Assembly (NCBI GenBank): GCA_016872495.1
Contig: VGZT01000019.1
Span: 1 to 39,921, forward strand
DNA: 39,921 nucleotides
DNA from: SAR202 cluster bacterium
GTDB lineage: Bacteria > Chloroflexota > Dehalococcoidia > Lucifugimonadales > Lucifugimonadaceae
Direction of reading: 5' to 3'
How positions within the stretch are numbered: the stretch's first letter is position 1; each line of letters opens with the position of its first letter. The translations under genes were made by a program, and so were the position numbers. Shown here piece by piece: positions 25,200 through 32,925 of this stretch. The notes beneath the pieces are model-generated. The model was given only the letters and a program-made list of their open reading frames with translations, searched no databases and was not told where the DNA came from.

Positions 25200-25664
25200 A
25201 TGAACGACGAGGTGATCGTCCGGCCGCTCCGCCACGAAGACGCCGACGCGGTCCGAACTCTCGACGGTCGCATCGTCGGCGCCGACCGTTCCAGAACCTG
25301 GGACCGTTACGTGGACCGCTTCCTGCGCCTCGCTGATGGGAAAGCTCTTCCGGAAGCGCCATGGGGCTGTTTTGTCGCCGAGTCACGCGGGCGAATCATC
25401 GGCTTCTTGCTATCTGAACTGCGCGGCGGCGAGTATGGCCTGCCGCGCGGTGCATGGATCATGGCGGTGGCTGTCGACCCAAAGGCGCGGCGGCGCGGGG
25501 TCGGGCGCAAGCTGGTCGACGAGCTCGTCAACTCCTGCCGGCAGCGGCGCGTGCCCGACGTATTCGCCGCGTTGCTGCCCGGCGACGGCGAAGCGGGCAG
25601 CTTCGTCAGATCGTGCGGGCTCGACCCGAGCAAGTCCGTCGCGATCTTCTCCAGAACGGTCTGA
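25200..25664 (+). CDS. GNAT-family N-acetyltransferase
   Basis: 154 residues. The GNAT core is clear: VIVRPLRHEDADAVRTLD at the N-terminus, GCFVAESRGRIIGFLLSEL, then the acetyl-CoA-binding motif AVAVDPKARRRGVGRKLVDE with R-R-G-V-G, and a C-terminal GEAGSFVRSCGLDPSKSVAIFSR strand-helix. Such proteins acetylate amines on small molecules, peptides or ribosomal proteins; the substrate is not predictable. The ATG at 25200 gives the canonical N-terminus, although its ribosome-binding site (AGCAGG) is weak. Divergent from the TIM-barrel/gcv operon, with 116 bp between starts, and convergent with the dipeptidase gene (13 bp). Confidence 0.88.
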   Translation: MNDEVIVRPLRHEDADAVRTLDGRIVGADRSRTWDRYVDRFLRLADGKALPEAPWGCFVAESRGRIIGFLLSELRGGEYGLPRGAWIMAVAVDPKARRRGVGRKLVDELVNSCRQRRVPDVFAALLPGDGEAGSFVRSCGLDPSKSVAIFSRTV

Positions 25665-25677
25665 GCGCCGGCGCGGA

Positions 25678-26757
25678 CTACGCGCCGGTAACCGCGGCCA
25701 TTAGCCTCAGGTTGTTCTCGCCAAGTACCTTCCGGACGTCAGCTTCCGAGTGCCCCCTGCCGAGCAGCGCTTCCGTAATCGCCGGGAGCATCGAGATGTC
25801 TTCCATATCATCGGGCACCGACTTCACGCCGTCGAAATCGGAGCCGATGCCGACGTGATCGGCCCCGGCGACCTTGATCGCGTGCTCGAAGTGGGCGATC
25901 AGTCGTTCGAACGGCACCCCGGGTTCCGGGGAACGCCAGCCAACCCGGTCAAAAAGGTCTCTCGGCTCCGGTTGCTGAGGTCCGAACCGCCTGGGGTGCA
26001 CACGGTCCGGATCAGCGGTCAGGAATCCGGCGCCGAAATTGATATTGACCACGCCACCCCTTGCCGCCATCGCCACGATCATCTCGTCGGTCATATTCCG
26101 CATCGTGGGCGTCAGGGCGCGGCAGGACGAGTGGGAGGCAAACACCGGCTGCGAGGAGACCTCGAGGATCTGCCAGAAGGCCTTGTCTGAGGCATGCGAC
26201 ACGTCGATGACCATGCCCAGGTCGTTCATCGCGCGGACGACGTCGCGGCCAAAGCCGGTGAGTCCGCCATGCTTCTCCTGGTTCCAGGAATCCATCCAGG
26301 TGGTCGCAGCCCCCCACGCAAGGGTGATTGAGCGCACGCCCAGGCGTTGCAGCGCGCCCAGGACACGCAGGTCGTCGCAGATCACGCGCCCGCCCTCAAT
26401 CGTGATCACGACCGCCACCTTGCCGGCGGCGTGGATCCGCGTGATATCGGCGCCGGTTAGCGCAACCTCCAGGTCCGACGAATAGACCGCAACAGCTTCG
26501 TGCATCGCCTCGATCGAGCGCAGCGTGTATTTGAGCGCCTCGGTATCTGGCGTGCCCTCGTCGATCCAGACCGCGAAGTAAGCGGCGCCCACGCCCCCTT
26601 TTCTGAGCCTCGGGATATCGACCCGGCCATCGGACAGCACGGTCGAGAAGTCCGGTGAGCGAGCGACGATGTGCGTCAGCGTGTCGATATGGGTGTCTAT
26701 GACCAGTGCCGAATGATGCACCCGGGCGGCCCTGCCCGGAACATGCCGCTGGGTCAT
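25678..26757 (-). CDS. Membrane dipeptidase (peptidase M19, renal dipeptidase family)
   Basis: Zinc dipeptidase of the amidohydrolase superfamily, 359 residues. The binuclear metal ligands appear in order: HxD in VIDTHIDTL (His23, Asp25), the bridging Glu in VVITIEGGRVI near 120, His in VIDVSHASDKAF near 190, and His in VFASHSSCRALTPTMRNMTD near 215. The substrate-binding GIGSDFDGV block is near 305. No signal peptide is seen, so it is cytoplasmic like most bacterial members. These enzymes cut dipeptides, often with D- or unusual residues. GGAG lies 10 bases before the ATG. It is 45 bp downstream of the FKBP gene and likely co-transcribed with it. Confidence 0.94.
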   Translation of the reverse strand: MTQRHVPGRAARVHHSALVIDTHIDTLTHIVARSPDFSTVLSDGRVDIPRLRKGGVGAAYFAVWIDEGTPDTEALKYTLRSIEAMHEAVAVYSSDLEVALTGADITRIHAAGKVAVVITIEGGRVICDDLRVLGALQRLGVRSITLAWGAATTWMDSWNQEKHGGLTGFGRDVVRAMNDLGMVIDVSHASDKAFWQILEVSSQPVFASHSSCRALTPTMRNMTDEMIVAMAARGGVVNINFGAGFLTADPDRVHPRRFGPQQPEPRDLFDRVGWRSPEPGVPFERLIAHFEHAIKVAGADHVGIGSDFDGVKSVPDDMEDISMLPAITEALLGRGHSEADVRKVLGENNLRLMAAVTGA

Positions 26758-26802
26758 GTCAACACGCTCCGAGCCGGGGCGTTCGCTACAGCAGGCTGCA
26801 AG

Positions 26803-27369
26803 CTACTGCCCGGCCGCCGGCTTCGCCGGACCCGGCGTCGCGTCGGGAGAGGACGCCACCAACTCCAAGACGAATATGACCTCCGAGTTGCGCGGGACTC
26901 TGCCCGGGAATCCGGCTGCACCGTAGGCGAGCGCTGCGGGGATTCGCATGCGCCTCATGCCCCCGGGCTTCATCGTTGCCGCCCCCTCCACCAGGCCCGG
27001 GATGGCGCTCCGCAGTTCGATCGGCACCGGACCCTTTTCGAGGTAGGTGGTAGAGAACACACACCCGTCAGGCAAGAATCCGGAATAGCGGACTACGAGC
27101 GTACTCGTCGCAGTTGGTGAGTCGCCCTTGCCGGTCTCGATGTCGAATATCTTCAGCCCGCTTGGCAATTCCGTATAGGCAAATTGATCTCCGGCAAACT
27201 GCGGCGCGCTCGCGGGGTACGCGTCGTTAAGGCATCGCTGGGGCACCGGCGTCGGCGTAACCAGCGGAATCCGGACGTCCGGGGGAGTGCGAGCGCCACC
27301 GCGACACCCGACCGCCACGAGGAGGACAGCTACCAGGATCAGCGCACCATGGCGAAGGCTCAGGGTCAC
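26803..27369 (-). CDS. FKBP-type peptidyl-prolyl isomerase lipoprotein
   Basis: 188 residues. N-terminal signal LILVAVLLVAVGCRGG carries a lipobox (AVGC), so it is an extracytoplasmic lipoprotein. The FKBP domain occupies ~65-175: TELPSGLKIFDIETGKGDSP, LVVRYSGFLPDGCVFSTTY, PVPIELRSAIPGLVEGAATM, KPGGMRRMRIPAALAYGAAG and NSEVIFVLELVAS. The usual Asp and Phe residues at the active-site pocket are partly kept. A Pro-rich tail follows. It probably helps fold exported proteins. The start overlaps the stop of the aldolase gene by 4 bp. Confidence 0.93.
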   Translation of the reverse strand: MTLSLRHGALILVAVLLVAVGCRGGARTPPDVRIPLVTPTPVPQRCLNDAYPASAPQFAGDQFAYTELPSGLKIFDIETGKGDSPTATSTLVVRYSGFLPDGCVFSTTYLEKGPVPIELRSAIPGLVEGAATMKPGGMRRMRIPAALAYGAAGFPGRVPRNSEVIFVLELVASSPDATPGPAKPAAGQ

Positions 27370-28124
27370 TTGCGAGCCGCCTGCACCGCCGCCAGATATT
27401 GCTGGGCCCCGCGCGCCAGCCAGTCGCCGCTGTTCGCCAGGAAGAACCGGAAACCCCTTCTGATCAGTCCGGGGACAGACTCCGTGGTAGAGATGTGACC
27501 GGCCACGCGGCCGGCCTTGGTGATCTTGGCCGCCGCTTCGTCGATCACCTTCTGGACTTCGGGATGACCGTAATCACCGATGTGCCCCATTGATTGGGCA
27601 AGATCGGACGGTGCGACCAGAAACACGTCGATGTGATCTACGCCGAGGATGTCGTCAAGGTTCTTGACGGCAACGATGTCCTCGATGAGCACGATCAACA
27701 TCGTCTGGTCGTTGGCCACCTTCAGGTAGTCGGCAACCCCGTAACCCTGCCGGCTCGTGAACATCCCGCGGTGCCCTATCGGCGCAAACTTGGCAGCATC
27801 GACCGCAGCCTCCGCCTCTGCGCGCGTGTTCACGTGCGGGACCACGATGCCCTGCGCGCCCCGGTCCAGCGTTCGATAGATGACATTCGCGTTGTTGAAT
27901 CCGACCCGCACAATCGAAGTCAGACCCCACAGGTCACAAGCGCGCGTCAGGTCAGAGACGTCACGGTAGTCGACTCCCCCGTGCTCGCCTTCGAACCAGA
28001 CGGCATCCATGCCGAGGGGACCGGCCATGTCGACCATGTCGGGGTCGTTCAGACCGCCGACCGCATTCACGATCCCACCTGCCTTGAGTTTTGCCCTGGC
28101 CTTGTTCGGTCGAATCTGCGCCAC
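27366..28124 (-). CDS. HpcH/HpaI-family 2-keto-3-deoxy acid aldolase
   Basis: Class II metal-dependent aldolase of the HpcH/HpaI/RhmA family, which reversibly cleaves 2-keto-3-deoxy sugar acids or 4-hydroxy-2-oxoheptanedioate to pyruvate or a related product plus an aldehyde. 252 residues, typical. Motifs: WFEGEHGGVDYRDVSD, QGIVVPHVNTRAEAEAAVDA, the RG loop FAPIGHRGMF, metal-binding Glu in IVLIEDIVAV, and the second ligand region VFLVAPSDLAQSMG. GTG start with AGGAGGGG upstream. It is a plausible sink for the 2-keto-3-deoxy acids made by the two dehydratases at 8981 and 10362, but is not adjacent to them; the next genes are an FKBP lipoprotein and a dipeptidase. Confidence 0.92.
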   Translation of the reverse strand: MAQIRPNKARAKLKAGGIVNAVGGLNDPDMVDMAGPLGMDAVWFEGEHGGVDYRDVSDLTRACDLWGLTSIVRVGFNNANVIYRTLDRGAQGIVVPHVNTRAEAEAAVDAAKFAPIGHRGMFTSRQGYGVADYLKVANDQTMLIVLIEDIVAVKNLDDILGVDHIDVFLVAPSDLAQSMGHIGDYGHPEVQKVIDEAAAKITKAGRVAGHISTTESVPGLIRRGFRFFLANSGDWLARGAQQYLAAVQAARK

Positions 28125-28216
28125 GTCGCACCCCTCCTGCTCACCAAGACGTGCCTGTAGTGCCGGCCACCGGATTGGCCTCGCCGGAACCGAGCGATTC
28201 TACCGGATCATCACCT

Positions 28217-28222
28217 TACAAT
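28217..28222 (+). promoter_or_regulatory. -10 element implying a leaderless transcript
   Basis: TACAAT ends 6 bases before the ATG at 28229. Transcription from it would start at or next to the A of the ATG, and there is no Shine-Dalgarno sequence before that ATG. No good -35 is visible at 16-18 bp. Leaderless initiation is an inference. Confidence 0.35.
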
Positions 28223-28228
28223 CTGCAT

Positions 28229-28789
28229 ATGCACAAATTGAGTCGCGCCCGAATCTCGCTCGCCATCGGTCTCCTGGCCGCTTTCTGGCTGGTCGTCGCG
28301 GCCCCGCCCCTGGCGTCCGGCCAGGCGGAATCCGAAGCTTTCCAGGGGCAGGCCGGGCCCTACCACCTGGTCGTCGATGTGCTGCCGGCGCGGCCGGTCG
28401 TGGGCGACCTCCAGTTCCATGTCCGCCCAACCCTGACCGCAACCGGCGCGACCGCCTCAGATCCACGGGTCTGGGTGATCCTGGGCAGGCGAGGCATCCA
28501 GGAGGTCAAGACGCCGGCACTTCGGTCGCCGGAGGACCCAACGACCTTTGTCGGCAACGCCAAGGTCAACCGGGCCGGGACGTGGGAGGTATTCGTAGAA
28601 GTGACTTCCGCGGAAGGTTCGGGAGAGGCCTCCTTCAGCATCGAAGTGGCCAGCCGCGGCAGGTCGGGCGAAGGGCTCGTCGCTCCTACGATGGCCTATG
28701 CGGGCGCCGCGGTCGTAATCGTGGCCGGGATCGGCTGGCTGGTCCTCCAGTCGCGCAGGGCGCGCCGCCGTCTGCCCCCTGGCTCGTGA
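28229..28789 (+). CDS. Exported single-domain protein with C-terminal membrane anchor
   Basis: 186 residues, function unknown. A signal peptide (ISLAIGLLAAFWLVVAAPPL, likely cut after SGQA) leads to a ~110-residue beta-rich domain: GPYHLVVDVLPARPVVGDLQ, FHVRPTLTATGA, VWVILGRRGIQEVKTPAL, GTWEVFVEVTSAEG, GEASFSIEVAS. This resembles the YtkA/CopC-like immunoglobulin fold found in small exported proteins of copper or nitrogen-oxide metabolism. A transmembrane helix (MAYAGAAVVIVAGIGWLVL) and a basic tail end the protein, so the domain faces outward. No metal ligands (His/Met pairs) are evident. Divergent from the HpcH gene, convergent with the ABC permease (5 bp). Confidence 0.75.
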   Translation: MHKLSRARISLAIGLLAAFWLVVAAPPLASGQAESEAFQGQAGPYHLVVDVLPARPVVGDLQFHVRPTLTATGATASDPRVWVILGRRGIQEVKTPALRSPEDPTTFVGNAKVNRAGTWEVFVEVTSAEGSGEASFSIEVASRGRSGEGLVAPTMAYAGAAVVIVAGIGWLVLQSRRARRRLPPGS

Positions 28790-28794
28790 GGGCG

Positions 28795-29586
28795 TCACGC
28801 GATCAGTCGGCGCCTCAGCAGGTATGTCGCCAGCGGGTAGAACAGGAGAGTCAGGCCGGCAAGGTAGGCCAGGGCAAGGACCTCCTGTACTCCGACCGAG
28901 CCCGTAGCAAACCCGCGCGCCGCTTGAACGGCCGGCGTCAGTGGCATAGCCCACGCGACCGGCTGCAGGTAAGACGGCAGCGAGCTGATCGGGAAGAACG
29001 CTCCGCTGAAGAAGAACAACGGAGTCCCGACAAGCGTGAACACGAGCGTCAATGAGTGGGTCGTAGGCGCAACCGACGCGAACACGAGTCCCAGCGACCC
29101 GAACATCAGCCCGGTGAGGGCGCCGACCAGGATTACGCCGAGTCCCATTGGCGATCCGATCAGACCGAGCGCCGCCGCTACGGCCAGCACCGCCACGGTG
29201 GTCATCACCGCCCTTGTCGCGCCCCACGCGATTTCACCGCCGGCAAGCTCCCTCATATTGACCGGCGCGGTCAATAGCGACTCGTAGATCTTGTGTATCT
29301 GCATGCGGCGGTAGGCACCCCACGAGCATTCAAACAGGGCGTGCCACATGGCATTCCCAACCACGATCCCGGGTGCGACAAACTCGGCGTATGAAACATC
29401 CGCCAGCTGGCCGACCAGCTGGCCGACCCCGAAGCCGACCGCCAGCAAGATGAACACCGGCTCGACCACGATCGCGGTGGTCTCGATCAGGTATCCACGC
29501 TTGAAGGCGGTGAAATGGCGCAGCCACACGCCAATCACGTTTGCCGGCCGAAAATCCGCGGTCTTGCCAATTACAGCGAGCGCCAC
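28795..29586 (-). CDS. ABC-2 type exporter permease (DrrB-like)
   Basis: Integral membrane half of an ABC-2 exporter, 263 residues with about six hydrophobic helices. RHFTAFKRGYLIETTAIVVE opens the protein, EFVAPGIVVGNAMWHALFEC and IHKIYESLLTAPVNMRELAG are typical of the NodJ/DrrB family, and GALTGLMFGSLGLVFASVAP followed by FFFSGAFFPISSLPSYLQPV is the characteristic ABC-2 signature region. The GTG start overlaps the TAG of the ATPase gene by one base (TAGTG), so expression is coupled. Substrates of relatives include polyketides, drugs, lipids and polysaccharide precursors. Specificity unknown. Confidence 0.92.
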   Translation of the reverse strand: MALAVIGKTADFRPANVIGVWLRHFTAFKRGYLIETTAIVVEPVFILLAVGFGVGQLVGQLADVSYAEFVAPGIVVGNAMWHALFECSWGAYRRMQIHKIYESLLTAPVNMRELAGGEIAWGATRAVMTTVAVLAVAAALGLIGSPMGLGVILVGALTGLMFGSLGLVFASVAPTTHSLTLVFTLVGTPLFFFSGAFFPISSLPSYLQPVAWAMPLTPAVQAARGFATGSVGVQEVLALAYLAGLTLLFYPLATYLLRRRLIA

Positions 29587-30500
29587 TATTCGTCCCTCAG
29601 CTCACGCCCGGTCAATGCAAGGAATGCATCCTCGAGCGTCGACGGCCTGTAGATCACATGGGCCACACCCAGGCCTTCCACCTGCGGTCGGTCGCCGTCG
29701 CGTCCGTGTACCGCCAGGAGCATGCCCCTTCCGTGCGCCTGGTATCCGCGCTCGGCAAGCGCCCTGACTACCCGGGCCCTCTCTGGTCCTTCCACCTTCA
29801 ACATCGCCGTCTGTGCGCCTGCGATCTCACGAACGAGAGCGTCGGGCGTCCCCTCGGCCAGGATCCGGCCGTGATCGATGACCACCAGCCGGTCGCACAG
29901 GGATGCAGCCTCCTCCATGTAGTGGGTTGACATGGCGATCGTCACCCCCTCTTGCTTCAGATTCGCAAGCTGCTCCCACACCCGGTTGCGACTCTGAGGG
30001 TCAAGACCGGTGGTCGGCTCGTCCAGGATCACCATCCGTGGCCTGTGCATGAAGGCACGCGCTATGCTGAGCCGCCGCTTTAGACCACCTGAAAGATTGT
30101 CCACCTCGTCCCTGGAACGGGCGGTGAGGCCAAAAAACTCCAGCACCTCGTCCGCCCGTGCCCCCGCGACGGACCCTCGGAGCCCGTAATACCGGGCATG
30201 CACGATCAGGTTGTCGCGGGCGCTCAAATCCGGGTCCAGCCCGTCGTGCTGAGCTACAACCCCCAGCGCGTCCCTGATCGCCCGCGATTGCCGGCGCACG
30301 TCCATTCCCAGGACCGTCAAGTCGCCTGAGGTCGGTGGCGAGATGCACGCCATCATTCGCATCGTGGTCGTCTTGCCCGCACCGTTCGGGCCCAGCAAGC
30401 CGAAGGTCTCGCCTGGCCTTACTTCAAATGAGATGCGGTCGACCGCCGTGAGCCGACCGTACTTCTTTTCGAGTTGCGTCGCTCGAACTACTGGATCCAT
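29586..30500 (-). CDS. ABC-2 exporter ATP-binding protein (DrrA/NodI-like)
   Basis: 304 residues. Walker A GPNGAGKTTTMRM, Q-loop VVAQHDGLDPDLSARDN, signature LSGGLKRRLSIARA, Walker B MVILDEPTTGLDPQSR and H-loop MSTHYMEEA are complete. The C-terminal ~80 residues (AMLKVEGPERARVVRALAE to STLEDAFLALTGRELRDE) are the regulatory extension typical of DrrA/CcmA-type subunits. The ATG at 30500 is preferred because GGAAG lies just before it and it gives MDPVVRATQLEKKYG; a start at 30527 is possible. A leader with a strong terminator (30552-30579) lies directly upstream, so the operon may be attenuated. Confidence 0.94.
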   Translation of the reverse strand: MDPVVRATQLEKKYGRLTAVDRISFEVRPGETFGLLGPNGAGKTTTMRMMACISPPTSGDLTVLGMDVRRQSRAIRDALGVVAQHDGLDPDLSARDNLIVHARYYGLRGSVAGARADEVLEFFGLTARSRDEVDNLSGGLKRRLSIARAFMHRPRMVILDEPTTGLDPQSRNRVWEQLANLKQEGVTIAMSTHYMEEAASLCDRLVVIDHGRILAEGTPDALVREIAGAQTAMLKVEGPERARVVRALAERGYQAHGRGMLLAVHGRDGDRPQVEGLGVAHVIYRPSTLEDAFLALTGRELRDE

Positions 30501-30551
30501 CGTCTTCCGCTTGCGATCCACCGACACGGGCCTGACGCCCGAATCTGTGCC

Positions 30552-30579
30552 AAAAAAAAACCGTGGGCTTTGCCCACGG
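30552..30579 (-). terminator. Strong intrinsic terminator
   Basis: In the minus-strand sense: CCGTGGGC-AAA-GCCCACGG (perfect 8-bp stem, 3-base loop) followed by nine T. It ends the small RNA described above and would also stop read-through from the zinc-finger membrane protein gene. Position in front of the ABC operon allows attenuation. Confidence 0.93.
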
Positions 30580-30688
30580 CTTGATTACGCGGCCCGGCCG
30601 ATCAGCCAGCCACCACCGAAGCTGGGCTACATGCCCCCTCACAGGGCCTGACCTTATCAGCCACGGCGCACTCCTACTGCCAGTCCGG
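30552..30688 (-). ncRNA. Small RNA or attenuator leader upstream of ABC exporter
   Basis: A ~137-nt transcript is defined by a promoter (30695-30723) and a strong terminator (30552-30579), both on the minus strand. Short perfect stems are visible in the RNA sense: CUGA/UCAG, CCCU/AGGG, GGGC/GCCC around AUGUA, CCAGC/GCUGG around UUCGGUGGUG, and GGC/GCC around UGAUC. The block does not match the conserved core of SRP RNA, 6S RNA or any riboswitch class I can recall. Because the ABC ATPase gene starts 51 bases past the terminator, it may be a riboswitch-like attenuator; an independent sRNA is equally possible. No open reading frame explains it. Confidence 0.5.
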
Positions 30689-30694
30689 GAAAAT

Positions 30695-30723
30695 ACTCTA
30701 ACCAAACAATCGTCCTGCGGCAA
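30695..30723 (-). promoter_or_regulatory. Promoter for the small RNA/leader
   Basis: Minus-strand -35 TTGCCG (30718-30723), 17-bp spacer, -10 TAGAGT (30695-30700). The predicted start is near 30688. It lies 14 bp past the stop of the upstream gene, so the downstream RNA and ABC exporter have a promoter of their own. Confidence 0.6.
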
Positions 30724-30737
30724 CGCGGGCACCGGTT

Positions 30738-31325
30738 TTAAATGCGCAGGCGATACGCAGCCATCGCAGCGGCGATCAGTATTCCCAGCAGGCTGCGCCC
30801 GATGGCTTCGAGTGCGTTTGCCGGAAGCGCGCCGCCCGGCGACACCGCCCGTACGACGACGAATGCGACCGCGAAACCCACTACGACTCCTCCAGCGGCG
30901 ATCCACATCAATCGCCGGTGCCGCCGGTAGCCGGCCGAGCGAAAGGCGGCCTCCGCGACTCCCCACCCGATCGCCAGCGGAGCCAGCAGCCACAGCAGGA
31001 ACCCGAGCGGACCGATCCACCAGAGGAAGAACAGGTAAGCACCCCAGGCGGCCGCACCGGCGCCAGCGGCGCCCAGCGCGGCGCGGAGCAGCGCCGTACC
31101 ACGCAAGTCGAACGCCGGGTTCATGCGCACCTTTGCGCAATCACTGCAGCGAGCGCCGACCGGCGTGTGCACGAGGCAGCGTGGGCAGATCAGGTCGTCG
31201 CAGCGGGAACACCTGAGGTTCGACTCTACACTGGGATGGCGCTTGCAGTAGACAACGGCCCCCGTCCCGGTCAAGGCCGCTCTACCTCCTCCCCGCTCTG
31301 CGCGCGTGGCCGGCGCTTCAACCAT
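30738..31325 (-). CDS. Zinc-finger (B-box-like) multispanning membrane protein
   Basis: 195 residues, function unknown. The cytoplasmic N-terminus has a treble-clef or B-box-like cluster: YCKRHPSVESNLRCSRCDDL, ICPRCLVHTPVGARCSDCAK, i.e. C..H, CxxC, CxxC, CxxC ligands for two zinc ions. About four hydrophobic helices follow (LLRAALGAAGAGAAAWGAYL, GPLGFLLWLLAPLAIGW, WIAAGGVVVGFAVAFVVV, and the C-terminal LGILIAAAMAA). The same zinc-ribbon header occurs in Actinobacteria and Chloroflexota on rhomboid-type proteases, but the rhomboid Ser/His motif is absent here. ATG with AGGG upstream; the start lies 55 bases inside the plsY 3' end. Confidence 0.75.
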   Translation of the reverse strand: MVEAPATRAERGGGRAALTGTGAVVYCKRHPSVESNLRCSRCDDLICPRCLVHTPVGARCSDCAKVRMNPAFDLRGTALLRAALGAAGAGAAAWGAYLFFLWWIGPLGFLLWLLAPLAIGWGVAEAAFRSAGYRRHRRLMWIAAGGVVVGFAVAFVVVRAVSPGGALPANALEAIGRSLLGILIAAAMAAYRLRI

Positions 31326-31990
31326 TCATCCCTGCTCGCGACATCTCGATCGAGAATGATCCTGTTCAGCAGGATCCGCCCGTTGTTCGCGGCGAAAACC
31401 CGCTCCACCTGGGGACCCGGCCAGTTACCCAGCGAACGCCTGAATATGATGATCGCCGTGTACACCCCGACGAATATGAACAGTTCGCCCGGAAGGCGGA
31501 ACGCGACGACCCAGCCGGGAAGCGCAAACATCGAGATCAGCCATGCCACGGGACTGCTTCTCGTAAACAACCACAGGCCGGCGGCTACCGCCCCGTAAGC
31601 CACCAGCAGCAACGGATTAAGGGCAAGCAGAACGCCGATCGAAGGCGCCAGCCCTCGGCCGCCCCTGAATCCCAAAAAGATCGGCCAGTTATGGCCCGCT
31701 AATACCGCGAGGCCAACGGCAACCTGGACGCTCATTCCAAGATCCAGCACGAACCGGGATGCGAGGAAGACCGGCAAGGCGCCCTTTACGAAGACCTCGT
31801 AAGCGATGATCGGTCCGGCGATGCCCAGACCGGCCTGCTGAATCGCGTTCGAAAGCCCAACGTTGCCGGATCCGGCCTGCCGCAAGTCGACTCCGGTCCG
31901 GGCCTTGACGAACAGGAAGACCGCGGGGACCGAGCCGAACGCGTACCCCGCGACGACCGCCAGCAGCAGGGTCACCAGGTCCTGATTCAA
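31271..31990 (-). CDS. plsY: Glycerol-3-phosphate acyltransferase PlsY
   Basis: Membrane enzyme that acylates glycerol-3-phosphate from acyl-phosphate, the first step of phospholipid synthesis in most bacteria. 239 residues. The three conserved cytoplasmic-loop motifs are visible: GSVPAVFLFVKARTGVDLRQ with GSGNVGLSNA, GHNWPIFLGFRGGRGLAPSIG, and the third loop region after the last helices. Five hydrophobic segments are present. The charged C-terminal tail (LDRDVASRDEWLKRRPRAQS) is longer than usual and overlaps the next gene. Between a PHP phosphoesterase (47 bp upstream) and a zinc-finger membrane protein. PlsX is not in the window. Confidence 0.93.
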   Translation of the reverse strand: MNQDLVTLLLAVVAGYAFGSVPAVFLFVKARTGVDLRQAGSGNVGLSNAIQQAGLGIAGPIIAYEVFVKGALPVFLASRFVLDLGMSVQVAVGLAVLAGHNWPIFLGFRGGRGLAPSIGVLLALNPLLLVAYGAVAAGLWLFTRSSPVAWLISMFALPGWVVAFRLPGELFIFVGVYTAIIIFRRSLGNWPGPQVERVFAANNGRILLNRIILDRDVASRDEWLKRRPRAQSGEEVERP

Positions 31991-32037
31991 CTATCAAGCC
32001 TCGACCGCGGGCGTCCGCCGAGCCATCGAACCGCCGG

Positions 32038-32925
32038 CTACCCGGTCGCTTTCGACGCGCCCGGCTGCCGCGCCGCCGCGCGTGATTCGAGCCGCGACAC
32101 CACGTCGATAGACGGGCCCAGCACCCCGATCCCGCCCGGGACCACTTCGCTCTCGTTGCCATTGGCGTGGTAATCGCTGCCACCGCACTCGAGCAGGCCG
32201 TATCGCTCAGCCAGATTGCGGTACAACGCCAGCTGCTCGGGTCCGTACTTCTCCGTATACACCTCAATGCCGTCGAGTCCATCGTCGGCGAGCTCGATTA
32301 CGACCCGTTCAATGTCGCCGACCGTACGCGGGTGGGCGATGACCCCGGCCCCTCCCAGGCGGTGAAGCAGCTGGAGCGCGTCCCTGGCAACCAGCTTTTC
32401 CCGCGACACCCTCGCAATCCCGTCATCGCCCAGGTAGCGATCAAACGCCTCTTGCATCGACCTGATGTAGCCAGCCTCAACCATCGCGCGCGCGATGTGG
32501 GGCCTGCCCACCGCGCCGCCGGCAAGCTCCTGAACGCGGTCCCATGAGATATGAATGCCGAGCGTTGCAAGCTTTTCAACCGTGCGGCGAGCCGCGTCGA
32601 CTCGGGAATCCCGCATGCGCGACAGCAACGCCTGGAATTCGACGTTGGACTCGTCGAAGAAGTAGCCGAGCAGATGGATCTCGGACCCTGAACTCTCCGC
32701 GCTCAACTCGATACCCGTGATCAAGCGGATGTGCGGGAATCGCACAAGGCGTGTCTTCGCCTCCGCCAGGCCCGCAGTCGTGTCGTGATCCGTGATCGAG
32801 ATCACCTTGAGGCCCGTTCCGCCGACCTGGTCAATGAGCTGGGTCGGCGTGAGCCTCCCGTCGGAGGCGGTGGTGTGAAGATGCAGGTCTACCTGCGGCC
32901 GCTGCATCGATTCGCCCTCGCTCAA
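32038..32925 (-). CDS. PHP-domain phosphoesterase (RNase AM/YciV-like)
   Basis: 295 residues. The PHP metal-site motifs occur in order: DLHLHTTASDG (residues ~13-23), SITDHDTT (~44), LITGIELSAE (~69), EIHLLGYFFDES (~82), GVIAHPRT (~195) and CGGSDYHANGNES (~248). This order and the total length match the YciV/TrpH family, whose members hydrolyse 3',5'-nucleoside bisphosphates and trim 5' ends of RNA as RNase AM. The ATG overlaps the stop of the ymdB-like gene by 4 bp; an in-frame ATG at 32907 is an alternative. Together with rny and ymdB it makes a nucleic-acid-processing cluster. Confidence 0.93.
   Translation of the reverse strand: MSEGESMQRPQVDLHLHTTASDGRLTPTQLIDQVGGTGLKVISITDHDTTAGLAEAKTRLVRFPHIRLITGIELSAESSGSEIHLLGYFFDESNVEFQALLSRMRDSRVDAARRTVEKLATLGIHISWDRVQELAGGAVGRPHIARAMVEAGYIRSMQEAFDRYLGDDGIARVSREKLVARDALQLLHRLGGAGVIAHPRTVGDIERVVIELADDGLDGIEVYTEKYGPEQLALYRNLAERYGLLECGGSDYHANGNESEVVPGGIGVLGPSIDVVSRLESRAAARQPGASKATG

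Noticed and set aside
30560-30688. 4.5S (SRP) or 6S RNA as identity of the small RNA
   Set aside because: The SRP GGAAGC/AGCAG core and the 6S central-bubble arrangement are not present, and the short multi-hairpin layout does not resemble either.
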